Of a DNA stretch of 7,795 bases, positions 1-5,427 are shown one piece after another. Numbering within the stretch: position 1 is the first letter of the stretch; each line of letters starts with the position of its first letter. Position numbers and translations under genes: made by a program. Below the pieces are notes generated by a model. It was given only the letters and a program-made list of their open reading frames with translations. It had not been told where the DNA came from and did no database searches. Source of the stretch: an uncultured Cellvibrio sp. GTDB taxonomy: Bacteria; Pseudomonadota; Gammaproteobacteria; Pseudomonadales; Cellvibrionaceae. The stretch lies in NCBI GenBank assembly GCA_946886255.1, contig CAMPIG010000222.1:1-7795 (forward strand). Direction: 5' to 3'.

Positions 1-302
1 CGGTGGCCGATAAGGTCTATACCCTGCTTGAAGGCAGCGCCGATGCCACCTGTGATGGCGTGAAAGTCGGCGAAGTACATGCCGATGAGATCTTCGGTGC
101 ATTGGCCGTCTTCACCCGCCAGCGCCGCATCGCATCGGTTATTGCCACCAGCGATTGCACCGTGTTGGCGGTGCGCAAAGAAGAGTTTATCGACCTCATT
201 GACCATCAGCCCCAGATTTGCCTGGGTCTGATTGAAGAAATGGCCGCCAAGATCAACCAGCTCAATAATCAATTGCTCGCACTGAGCGCGAAAAGTTATT
301 AG
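1..302 (+). CDS. Cyclic nucleotide-binding (Crp/cNMP) domain protein, 5' partial
   Basis: This is the C-terminal part of a single cNMP-binding (cupin-like beta roll) domain. The reading frame is open to the left edge. The GTG at 3 falls inside a typical beta strand of the fold, so the true start is probably outside the window. The visible ~99 residues give the late beta strands (VYTLLEGSAD, VKVGEV), the phosphate-binding-cassette region (FGALAVFTRQRRIASV, about residues 31-46), then the closing helix ending NQLLALSAKSY. No helix-turn-helix follows, so this is not a complete Crp-type regulator; it is a stand-alone or C-terminal sensor domain. In Crp the cassette carries a ribose-contacting Glu after Gly (FGEL); here that position is Ala (FGAL), although the Arg-Ala pair further on is kept. 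cAMP binding may therefore be lost or altered (inference). Stop TAG at 300-302. Family call is good; ligand and partner are unknown. Confidence 0.8.
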   Translation, partial: VADKVYTLLEGSADATCDGVKVGEVHADEIFGALAVFTRQRRIASVIATSDCTVLAVRKEEFIDLIDHQPQICLGLIEEMAAKINQLNNQLLALSAKSY

Positions 303-304
303 AT

Positions 305-334
305 GCCAGGGCGTGGCGCTAACAATCTTTTTTT
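305..334 (+). terminator. Possible weak terminator after the cNMP-domain gene
   Basis: A short GCCA/TGGC stem (305-308 with 314-317) lies three bases after the stop codon. A run of seven T follows at 328-334. The stem is only 4 bp and the T-run starts 10 nt after it, so this is a poor Rho-independent terminator at best. Confidence 0.25.
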
Positions 335-374
335 CATCCAAATTAACAAATAAGAATATTTCTCAATAAAATCG

Positions 375-403
375 TTGACTTCACAAATGAGAATAGTTAT
401 TGT
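375..403 (+). promoter_or_regulatory. Sigma70-type promoter of the candidate sRNA
   Basis: A -35 box TTGACT (375-380; 5 of 6 to consensus) is followed by exactly 17 bp and a -10 box TATTGT (398-403; 4 of 6). The start site would fall near 409-411. No coding sequence with a credible ribosome binding site follows for 260 bp, so the promoter is read as serving the non-coding transcript that ends at the terminator near 566. Confidence 0.65.
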
Positions 404-404
404 T
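386..404 (+). promoter_or_regulatory. Fur box (iron-responsive operator) over the -10 region
   Basis: The 19-mer AATGAGAATAGTTATTGTT matches 14 of 19 positions of the Pseudomonas-style Fur box (AATGAGAATCATTATCAAT), including the nine-base left half AATGAGAAT exactly and the TTAT core of the right half. It sits across the spacer and the whole -10 box of the promoter, where bound Fur-Fe would block RNA polymerase. Expected behaviour is repression in iron-rich cells and expression under iron starvation. The match is read by eye against a remembered consensus. Confidence 0.6.
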
Positions 405-409
405 TTCAC

Positions 410-566
410 AGCTGCTGCACAACATCTCTTGTGTGACAGTCGTGAAGGTGATCTCCCTGCAAGCTGATCGCCGGATCTTCTCCTTGGGAGTGTGGAGCTT
501 AATCGCTCCTGGACTCTCGGCTAACCACGGTTGCTTGGGCCACTCAATGAGTGGCCATTTTTCTTT
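410..566 (+). ncRNA. Candidate Fur-regulated small RNA (~155 nt)
   Basis: This non-coding transcript is inferred from a promoter with a Fur box upstream and a strong terminator downstream. Inside it are a 7-bp hairpin with one G-U pair (GGTGATC 447-453 with GATCGCC 466-472), whose 12-nt loop carries UCCCUGCAAGCU, and a 5-bp hairpin (GGAGC 494-498 with GCTCC 505-509). Three CU-rich, anti-Shine-Dalgarno-like stretches (TCTCCC 452-457, TTCTCCTT 478-485, GCTCCTGG 505-512) could be seed regions that cover ribosome binding sites of target mRNAs. The logic matches RyhB in enterobacteria and PrrF in pseudomonads: made when iron is scarce, silencing iron-using proteins. I cannot align it to either, so homology is not claimed. 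The short open frames crossing it on both strands lack a ribosome binding site and look random. Alternative: a 5' leader that attenuates before htpX. Confidence 0.6.
538..566 (+). terminator. Rho-independent terminator of the candidate sRNA
   Basis: A perfect 8-bp GC-rich stem (GGCCACTC 538-545 with GAGTGGCC 549-556) closes on a 3-nt loop (AAT). ATTTTTCTTT follows immediately. It is the strongest terminator in the window and is positioned to end a transcript starting near 410, more than 110 bp before htpX. Confidence 0.85.
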
Positions 567-598
567 ACCTTTCTTTCCGCTGGCACCCCCGTCCACTC

Positions 599-626
599 AT
601 TGAAATTTTTCAAACCGAACGCATAT
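599..626 (+). promoter_or_regulatory. Possible heat-shock (sigma32-like) promoter for htpX
   Basis: ATTGAAA (599-605) resembles the sigma32 -35 element CTTGAAA, differing only at the first base. After 14 bp comes CGCATAT (620-626), close to the -10 element CCCATNT. E. coli htpX is known to be induced by heat shock and by the Cpx envelope-stress system, so such a promoter would make sense here. The same stretch can also be read as a weak sigma70 promoter (TTGAAA, 16 bp, CATATT). It includes a small palindrome, TTGAAA-TT-TTTCAA (600-613). Confidence 0.45.
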
Positions 627-637
627 TTCATCCTGCC

Positions 638-654
638 GAGCTTGTCTCAAGCTC
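638..654 (+). promoter_or_regulatory. 7-bp hairpin in the htpX 5' leader
   Basis: GAGCTTG (638-644) and CAAGCTC (648-654) form a perfect stem with a 3-nt loop (TCT), 12 bases before the Shine-Dalgarno sequence. No U-run follows, so it is not a terminator. It could stabilise the leader or affect translation initiation; its role is unknown. Confidence 0.45.
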
Positions 655-678
655 ATTAATTCACACAGGAGAATTATC

Positions 679-1569
679 GTGTTACGCATCGGCCTTTTTT
701 TGTTGACCAACATCGCTGTCATTGCGGTGGCCAGCATCACCCTCAGTTTGCTGGGTGTAGGGCGTTACCTGGATCAATCCGGTAACCTGGATTTGCAAAC
801 ACTGTTGATCTTCTGCGCCGTGTTTGGCTTTACCGGCTCCATTATTTCTCTCTTACTATCCAAATTCATCGCCAAGAAAACCATGGGTGTGCAGCTGATT
901 GAGCGTCCGCGCACTACCGATGAACAATGGTTGGTGGACACGGTCGCCGACCTGGCCCAAAAAGCCGGCATCAAAACCCCGGAGATCGGTATCTTCCCTG
1001 CGCAGGAATCCAATGCCTTTGCGACAGGCTGGAATCGTAACGCTGCTCTGGTGGCGGTGAGCCTGGGGATGCTGCAGCGTTTCGATCGCGATGAAGTCCG
1101 CGCCGTGCTGGCCCACGAAATCGGCCACGTTGCCAATGGCGATATGATTACGCTCAGCCTGATTCAGGGCGTGGTGAACACCTTCGTGATGTTCTTTGCA
1201 CGCATCATCGGTCACACCGTGGACCGCGTCATCCTTAAAAATGAAAATGGTCATGGCATCGGCTTTTATGTCACCACGTTTATCGCCGAGATGGTGCTGG
1301 GTATTTTGGCTTCCATGATCGTGATGGCCTTCTCCCGTTACCGCGAATACCGCGCCGATGCCGCCGGTGCACATCTGGCCGGACGCGGCGCCATGATCCG
1401 TGCGCTGCAACGCTTGCAGGCCGAAGTGAAGGCCGGTGCCGAAAACCCGATGCCCGACGGTTTTAAAGCTTTCGGTATCAGTGGTGGATTTAAACAACAA
1501 TTCGGTCGACTCTTCGCCAGCCACCCGCCGCTGGAAGATCGCATCGAAGCTCTCAGCCGTCAGGTGTAA
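679..1569 (+). CDS. htpX: Protease HtpX (M48 family membrane zinc metalloprotease)
   Basis: HtpX is an inner-membrane zinc endopeptidase that helps FtsH remove misfolded membrane proteins; its active site faces the cytoplasm. The 296-residue length fits the family (E. coli about 293). Two N-terminal membrane segments are visible (about residues 3-26 and 41-62). The catalytic motif [11 protein letters not shown] gives zinc ligands H146 and H150 with catalytic E147. The third ligand is E223 in [13 protein letters not shown]. Further hydrophobic stretches lie at about 158-178 and 195-218, and the C-terminal [12 protein letters not shown] motif is typical of the family. The start is GTG at 679, chosen because AGGAGAA (667-673) sits 5 nt upstream and the protein begins [11 protein letters not shown] as in other HtpX. 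It heads a cluster with an exported Deg-type protease 48 bp downstream, suggesting shared use in envelope quality control. The upstream region carries a possible heat-shock promoter. Confidence 0.96.
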   Translation: MLRIGLFLLTNIAVIAVASITLSLLGVGRYLDQSGNLDLQTLLIFCAVFGFTGSIISLLLSKFIAKKTMGVQLIERPRTTDEQWLVDTVADLAQKAGIKTPEIGIFPAQESNAFATGWNRNAALVAVSLGMLQRFDRDEVRAVLAHEIGHVANGDMITLSLIQGVVNTFVMFFARIIGHTVDRVILKNENGHGIGFYVTTFIAEMVLGILASMIVMAFSRYREYRADAAGAHLAGRGAMIRALQRLQAEVKAGAENPMPDGFKAFGISGGFKQQFGRLFASHPPLEDRIEALSRQV

Positions 1570-1617
1570 ACCTGGCGGCTTCCCGCCCTATCTCATCTTC
1601 ATCCCCTGGAGGATTGC

Positions 1618-2664
1618 ATGAAAATAATGCGTTGGTTACTGCTGACTCTGCTGACCGGAGGCGTGGCAGTTGCCGACGCCCAAGCCGACTTCGCCACGGA
1701 TGATGAGCGCAACACCATTCAGGTATTTGAAAAGGCACGGCCCAGTGTTGTTTTTGTTACCAACCAGCAACTGGTGCGCGATCCTCGCTCGCTTAATCTG
1801 CTTGAGGTACCGCGCGGTAGCGGGACCGGCTTTGTGTGGGATGAGAGCGGTTATATCGTCACCAACTTCCACGTGGTGGACGGCGCGCGCAAAGTGATGA
1901 TTACCTTGCAGGATCAAAGCACTTGGCCCGCTGAAATCGTCGGCCTCGCGCCGGAACGGGATCTGGCCGTACTGAAAATATCGGCACCGGAAGAACATCT
2001 GACCGCGCTGCCATTAGGCGATTCAAGCCAATTGTCTGTGGGCCGCAAAGTCCTCGCAATCGGCAACCCCTTTGGCCTTGATGCCACCCTCACAACCGGC
2101 GTTATCAGCGCTGTGGGGCGTGAGATACAGTCTCCCAACCAGCGCACTATCTCCAACGTCATCCAAACGGATGCCGCCATTAATCCCGGCAATTCCGGCG
2201 GTCCCTTACTCAACTCCCAAGGCCAACTTGTCGGCGTCAACACCATGATCTACAGCCCCAGTGGCGCAAGTGCCGGTATTGGTTTTGCGATTCCAGTCAA
2301 TACGGTGAAAGAAGTTGTACCGCAATTAATTGCTCACGGGCGGATTGTGCGGCCGGTGATGGGTGTTGCCTTGGCACCGGACCATTGGGCACATCAAAGT
2401 GGTATCCAGGGCGTGCCCATTCTGCGCGTCGAAGCCAATTCACCGGCCGCCAAAGCGGGTTTGGAGGGCGCCTCACGTAATGCCTGGGGGCAAATAGAAT
2501 TGGGGGATGTCATTGTCGGTATCGACAAAAAAGTTACACCGGATCAGGATCAATTGATGAGCGCGCTGGAGCGACACAAACCGGGCGACAAAGTCGAGGT
2601 ACATATCGTCCGTAACGGCAAGATGTTGCAACGCAAATTGACTCTTGCAGCGCCCCGCGAATAG
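1618..2664 (+). CDS. Exported HtrA/Deg-family serine protease with one PDZ domain (Deg1-like)
   Basis: This is a trypsin-like periplasmic protease (family S1C) that would degrade damaged envelope proteins. The first ~21-23 residues are a Sec signal peptide (MKIMRW, hydrophobic core, then AVADAQA). The protease domain runs to about residue 240, with catalytic triad H85 (VTNFHVV), D115 (ERDLAVLKI) and S193 (NPGNSGGPLL). One PDZ domain fills about 245-345; DegP and DegQ have two. Several segments (IQTDAAINPGNSGGPLL, YSPSGASAGIGFAIPV, and a PDZ with the longer KAGLEGASRNAWGQIELGD loop) recall chloroplast Deg1 rather than E. coli DegS or DegP, from memory of those sequences. The His motif reads TNFHV instead of the usual TNNHV. 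GGAGG at 1608-1612, 5 nt before the ATG, fixes the start. A small GGCGG/CCGCC hairpin (1574-1587) lies in the 48-bp gap after htpX. I give no symbol, because degS, degQ, algW and hhoB cannot be separated here. Confidence 0.92.
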   Translation: MKIMRWLLLTLLTGGVAVADAQADFATDDERNTIQVFEKARPSVVFVTNQQLVRDPRSLNLLEVPRGSGTGFVWDESGYIVTNFHVVDGARKVMITLQDQSTWPAEIVGLAPERDLAVLKISAPEEHLTALPLGDSSQLSVGRKVLAIGNPFGLDATLTTGVISAVGREIQSPNQRTISNVIQTDAAINPGNSGGPLLNSQGQLVGVNTMIYSPSGASAGIGFAIPVNTVKEVVPQLIAHGRIVRPVMGVALAPDHWAHQSGIQGVPILRVEANSPAAKAGLEGASRNAWGQIELGDVIVGIDKKVTPDQDQLMSALERHKPGDKVEVHIVRNGKMLQRKLTLAAPRE

Positions 2665-3014
2665 TGGTGCAACGCTACCGGTTATGTCACATCGACACGC
2701 TGCCCGACCCGGGCAGCAAAGGTTTTTCTATCAACGGCGAAAACGTCTTCCTCATTAAACACCACGGCAACGTTTATCTTTATCGCAATCAGTGTCCGCA
2801 TATCGGCGTGGCATTGGAGTGGGTTGAGGATCAATTTCTCGACGCCAGTCATACCATGATCCAATGCGCCAATCACGGCGCGTTATTCGTGATTGAAAAC
2901 GGCGAATGCGTTGCCGGCCCGTGCAGTGGCGAAGCGCTGGTTGCATTGCCTTTTGACATTGTGGATGGCTACGTGGAGTTGATCGCTGAGCGTTTAACAG
3001 ATCAGGAACGCTGA
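2664..3014 (+). CDS. Small Rieske [2Fe-2S] ferredoxin-like protein
   Basis: A 116-residue soluble protein made of a single Rieske domain, with no signal peptide and no membrane segment. The cluster ligands are in the two classic boxes: C44-P-H46 (CPHIG) and C68-x2-H71 (CANHGALF). Cysteines able to form the disulfide of cytochrome bc1 Rieske proteins are not seen in the usual places, so it belongs with ferredoxin-type or NirD-like cytoplasmic electron carriers. The ending ENGECVAGPCSGEALVALP is typical of these small proteins. Its electron partner is unknown; no oxygenase or reductase lies beside it. The GTG start at 2664 overlaps the upstream TAG stop by one base (TAGTG), and a second GTG at 2667 is equally possible. 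There is no clear Shine-Dalgarno sequence, so translation probably depends on re-initiation after the protease. Confidence 0.9.
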   Translation: MVQRYRLCHIDTLPDPGSKGFSINGENVFLIKHHGNVYLYRNQCPHIGVALEWVEDQFLDASHTMIQCANHGALFVIENGECVAGPCSGEALVALPFDIVDGYVELIAERLTDQER

Positions 3015-3055
3015 CTTGCGTTTTGTATCTTATCCATTACTACTTTTTCTGAATT

Positions 3056-3076
3056 AAACTCCGCAATCGCGAGTTT
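3056..3076 (+). promoter_or_regulatory. Inverted repeat just upstream of the yqhD ribosome binding site
   Basis: AAACTC (3056-3061) and GAGTTT (3071-3076) are perfect 6-bp arms around a 9-nt centre. The repeat lies 4 bases before the GAGG (3081-3084) that serves yqhD. It could be an operator or a small leader hairpin. No convincing promoter was found in the 78-bp gap after the Rieske gene. Confidence 0.3.
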
Positions 3077-3092
3077 CCTTGAGGCTATTACC

Positions 3093-4247
3093 ATGCAGAA
3101 TTTTACGTTTCATAACCCTACCCGTATTATTTTCGGCGAACATCAAATCAACCAGTTAACGAAATTGGTTCCCGCTGATGCGCGAATTTTGTTTACCTAT
3201 GGCGGCGGTTCGATTAAGAAGAATGGCGTTTATGACCAGGTTGTTGACGCGCTGAAAGACCGGCCGCTCTTTGAGTTCGGAGGAATAGAGCCCAATCCGC
3301 GATATGAAACCTTGATGCGCGCAGCGGCCACGGTAAAAGAAAACCACCTCGACTTTTTGCTCGCCGTCGGTGGTGGCAGCGTTATCGATGGCACGAAATT
3401 TATTGCAGCCGCAGCAGAGTTTGATGGTGAGCCCTGGGACATTCTCGCCAGACATGCGCCAATTACATCCGCCCTGCCAATGGGCTGCGTGCTTACACTT
3501 CCTGCCACTGGCACCGAGAGTAACGGCAACTCGGTCATCACTCGCGCGAGCACACAGGAAAAATTAAGTTTTGGCAGTCCACTGGTGTATCCGCAGTTTG
3601 CGGTACTTGATCCAACCACCACTTATAGCCTGCCACCACGACAAATGGCCAACGGTGTAGTAGATGCCTTTGTGCATATCATGGAGCAGTATTTAACCTT
3701 TCCCGTTGACGCAAAAGTGCAGGATCGTTTCGCCGAAGGTTTACTGCTAACCCTGATCGAAGAAGGACCGCGTTCCTTAAAAGAACCCACCAATTATGCC
3801 GTGCGTTCAAATGTCATGTGGGCTGCGACCATGGCACTTAATGGATTGATTGGTGTTGGGGTACCTCAGGATTGGGCGACCCATATGATCGGCCATGAAA
3901 TTACCGCCTTGCATGGTCTTGATCATGCCCAAACACTCGCTATTGTGTTGCCTGCGGTGATGCAACATCAGCGTCAACAAAAACGTGACAAATTGATTCA
4001 ATATGGTCGCCGCGTATGGAACCTGCAACACAGTGATGAAGATCAACTCATTGACGCCGCCATTGCGGCAACACGGCAATTCTTTGAACAGATGGGCACA
4101 CCGACACGTTTGCGCGATTATCAGATTGAAACAGCATCTATCGACAAATTGGTTGCACAATTGCAAAGCCATAATCTGTTAAAACTCGGTGAGCATGGCG
4201 ATATTACGTTGGATGCATCGCGCCGTATTCTGGAGCTGGCTGCTTAA
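3093..4247 (+). CDS. yqhD: Iron-containing alcohol dehydrogenase, YqhD-type NADPH-dependent aldehyde reductase
   Basis: YqhD reduces reactive short-chain aldehydes (acrolein, malondialdehyde, methylglyoxal and others) to alcohols with NADPH, protecting cells from lipid-peroxidation products. The 384 residues align in memory almost end to end with E. coli YqhD (387): the start [17 protein letters not shown], the nucleotide-binding [11 protein letters not shown] and [30 protein letters not shown], and the end [16 protein letters not shown]. The catalytic metal ligands correspond to D191 and H195 (VVDAFVH), H264 (DWATH) and H278 (HGLDH). GAGG at 3081-3084 lies 8 nt before the ATG. It sits alone between the Rieske gene and tatA, and no adjacent YqhC-type regulator is visible, unlike in E. 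coli. It might be read through into tatA 77 bp downstream. Confidence 0.95.
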   Translation: MQNFTFHNPTRIIFGEHQINQLTKLVPADARILFTYGGGSIKKNGVYDQVVDALKDRPLFEFGGIEPNPRYETLMRAAATVKENHLDFLLAVGGGSVIDGTKFIAAAAEFDGEPWDILARHAPITSALPMGCVLTLPATGTESNGNSVITRASTQEKLSFGSPLVYPQFAVLDPTTTYSLPPRQMANGVVDAFVHIMEQYLTFPVDAKVQDRFAEGLLLTLIEEGPRSLKEPTNYAVRSNVMWAATMALNGLIGVGVPQDWATHMIGHEITALHGLDHAQTLAIVLPAVMQHQRQQKRDKLIQYGRRVWNLQHSDEDQLIDAAIAATRQFFEQMGTPTRLRDYQIETASIDKLVAQLQSHNLLKLGEHGDITLDASRRILELAA

Positions 4248-4324
4248 TCTACGTCATCATTTCGTCACGGGACTTTGGGAAGATCCTCGGCTCTATTGTT
4301 TTTTATCTCCAGAGGAGTGGCACC

Positions 4325-4522
4325 ATGAGTCTCAGTTTTTGGCAAATTGCATTGGTTGCAGTGCTCTTTTTATTACTGTTCGGTCGCGGGAAGATTCCCC
4401 AATTAATGGGCGACCTTGCAGAAGGCATTAAAAGCTTTCGCAAAGGCGTAAGTGATGTGAGTAGTGATGCAGAGGAAAGCAGCCAATTGAAGAAAGCGGA
4501 TTCGGTTGAAGGAAAATCTTAA
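4325..4522 (+). CDS. tatA: Twin-arginine translocase subunit TatA/E
   Basis: This 65-residue protein has the complete TatA plan: a short N-terminus, one membrane helix (about residues 4-19, with the conserved polar Q7), the hinge FGRGKIP (about 20-26), an amphipathic helix ([16 protein letters not shown], 27-42), and a short charged, disordered tail. TatA oligomers form the pathway through which TatBC-bound folded proteins cross the inner membrane. The hinge [20 protein letters not shown] resembles alphaproteobacterial TatA rather than E. coli TatA (FGTKKLGSIGSDLG). A strong AGAGGAG (4311-4317) lies 7 nt before the ATG. tatC is about 2.6 kb away on the other strand, with two exported-protein genes between them. 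Usually tatA, tatB and tatC are side by side. No tatB is seen in the window; it could lie upstream of tatC beyond the right edge. Confidence 0.93.
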   Translation: MSLSFWQIALVAVLFLLLFGRGKIPQLMGDLAEGIKSFRKGVSDVSSDAEESSQLKKADSVEGKS

Positions 4523-4585
4523 CCATCCATGCTTTACTCCCCAAGAAAAACTTTGAAAGCCCCGCTGGCACAATCAAGTTTGGCG

Positions 4586-4675
4586 TTAGGACATTTATTT
4601 TGAAACCCTCAAGTCAGGGACGACTTGAGGGAGCTACATGGACGTATTTATGCGTTTTCAGAATAAATGTCCTAA
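4586..4675. repeat. Large nested palindrome (REP/MITE-like element, ~90 bp)
   Basis: Outer arms of 20 nt (4586-4605 and 4656-4675) match at 19 of 20 positions, with the outermost 14 (TTAGGACATTTATT and AATAAATGTCCTAA) perfect. Directly inside the left arm is a perfect 10-bp hairpin (CCCTCAAGTC 4606-4615, loop AGGGAC, GACTTGAGGG 4622-4631). The remaining 24 nt (4632-4655, AGCTACATGGACGTATTT...) are unpaired on the right side, making an asymmetric bulge. The sequence around GAGGGAGCTACATGGACGTA reminds me of short dispersed repeats in gammaproteobacterial intergenic DNA, but that is recollection only. There is no room for a transposase and no coding frame. It lies between convergent tatA and the PEP-CTERM gene, a common site for such repeats, and may also help end transcription. 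Confidence 0.75.
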
Positions 4676-4730
4676 TGACAAACGAACTACGAAGTCCGTT
4701 ATAGCAGGATATTAAACCGCTATCGTATTG

Positions 4731-4754
4731 AAACCAGCTCACAGGAGCTGGTTT
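4731..4754. terminator. Bidirectional hairpin terminator between convergent genes
   Basis: A perfect 10-bp stem (AAACCAGCTC 4731-4740 with GAGCTGGTTT 4745-4754) closes on a 4-nt loop (ACAG). The AAA/TTT ends provide short U-tracts in either direction. It starts 11 nt after the stop of the leftward PEP-CTERM gene, its most likely client, and also faces rightward transcription from tatA. The U-tracts are short (UUU, then CUUCU on the + side), so efficiency is uncertain. Confidence 0.7.
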
Positions 4755-4765
4755 CTTCTGCAAAA

Positions 4766-5335
4766 TCAATGCGAGCTTTTCTTGCGACGCAATACCACCA
4801 TACTCAACAAACCAGTCAACAAGAGCAACAATGCACCCGGTGCTGGCACGGCAGTGACATTCATCGTATAGCTGTAGTTATCATCCCAGCCGAACGCCGA
4901 TTTTCCACCAACGATGATGGTGTAAAAACCGCTCAGGTCCAGACGGATATCGCTCAGAGATGAATCCGCCATAAAGGTTGAAGTACCGGCGATGTAATCC
5001 ACCAAACCAAAATCACTGCTGTTATTAAACAAACCAAACAACAAATCTTCGCTGCTGACTTCGCCGTAATAAATACTGATGCCGCCGATAAAATCACCCA
5101 GGCTGCTCACGTCCAGAGACAGCTCGTCACCCGCGTTAGCGTTGTAGCCCCACAAACTCACATCCTTATTGCTGCTGTTCAAACCGAATACGGGTGGATT
5201 TACCCAGGCGCTGTTGCTGTTCAGAGTATCTTCATAAATACCGGAGCCAGAAATTTCGCCAGTGTAATAACTGGGTAATGCATTGGCGTTCATCGCCAAC
5301 AGCAAGATCGCACAGGCAGTCAAAAGCTGTTTCAT
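4766..5335 (-). CDS. PEP-CTERM-like anchored exported protein
   Basis: A 189-residue secreted protein. It has a Sec signal peptide (MKQLLTACAILLLAMNANA, cleavage likely after A19), a beta-rich body full of Ser, Asn, Gly and Asp, and a C-terminal sorting signal: VPAPG at 163-167, a hydrophobic helix at 168-182, and a basic RRKK tail. That tripartite end is the PEP-CTERM plan, with VPAP in place of VPEP. Such proteins are cut and anchored by an exosortase in organisms that make exopolysaccharide. The region WGYNANAGDELSLDV to GFYTIIVGG resembles the pre-peptidase-C-like fold of many PEP-CTERM proteins (moderate confidence). No exosortase is in the window. The start at 5335 is chosen because AGAGGA (minus strand, plus positions 5343-5348) is 7 nt upstream and the signal peptide begins there. 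Extending the frame to 5503 would overlap the next gene and bury the signal peptide. Specific function unknown. Confidence 0.82.
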   Translation of the reverse strand: MKQLLTACAILLLAMNANALPSYYTGEISGSGIYEDTLNSNSAWVNPPVFGLNSSNKDVSLWGYNANAGDELSLDVSSLGDFIGGISIYYGEVSSEDLLFGLFNNSSDFGLVDYIAGTSTFMADSSLSDIRLDLSGFYTIIVGGKSAFGWDDNYSYTMNVTAVPAPGALLLLLTGLLSMVVLRRKKSSH

Positions 5336-5374
5336 ACATAATTCCTCTTGATAAATGGTGAGCAAACAGGTGGT

Positions 5375-5421
5375 CGCGAAGTGCGGCGTGTTTTGGAAAA
5401 AAATGTATGCCGCACCTCGCG
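5375..5421 (-). promoter_or_regulatory. 13-bp hairpin between the PhoX-like and PEP-CTERM genes
   Basis: Arms 5375-5387 and 5409-5421 pair over 13 bp around a 21-nt loop. The single non-Watson-Crick position is a G-U wobble in the leftward transcript but an A-C mismatch in the rightward one, which suggests it acts on the leftward mRNA. It begins 6 nt after the PhoX-like stop codon. The loop contains a run of seven U. It may protect the 3' end of the upstream mRNA, act as a partial terminator, or set different expression levels for the two genes. Confidence 0.55.
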
Positions 5422-5427
5422 TCGCTA

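Noticed and set aside
381..603. Two ~70-codon open frames crossing the sRNA region on both strands (400-603 + and 381-596 -)
   Set aside because: Neither has a Shine-Dalgarno sequence or recognisable protein features. The + frame runs straight through the terminator hairpin and its U-run, and the - frame spans the promoter and Fur box.
856..1524. 222-codon open frame antisense to htpX
   Set aside because: It lies wholly opposite a well-supported gene. Its product is low-complexity, rich in His, Gly and Asp, with no family resemblance, and I noted no ribosome binding site. It is a codon-bias shadow.
4586..4675. Integron attC site
   Set aside because: The ends (TTAGGA and TCCTAA) do not give the RYYYAAC and GTTRRRY core sites in the required positions, and there is no cassette-like array.
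4769..4963. 64-codon + strand frame opposite the PEP-CTERM gene
   Set aside because: It has no ribosome binding site or protein features and is antisense to a gene with clear signal and sorting sequences.
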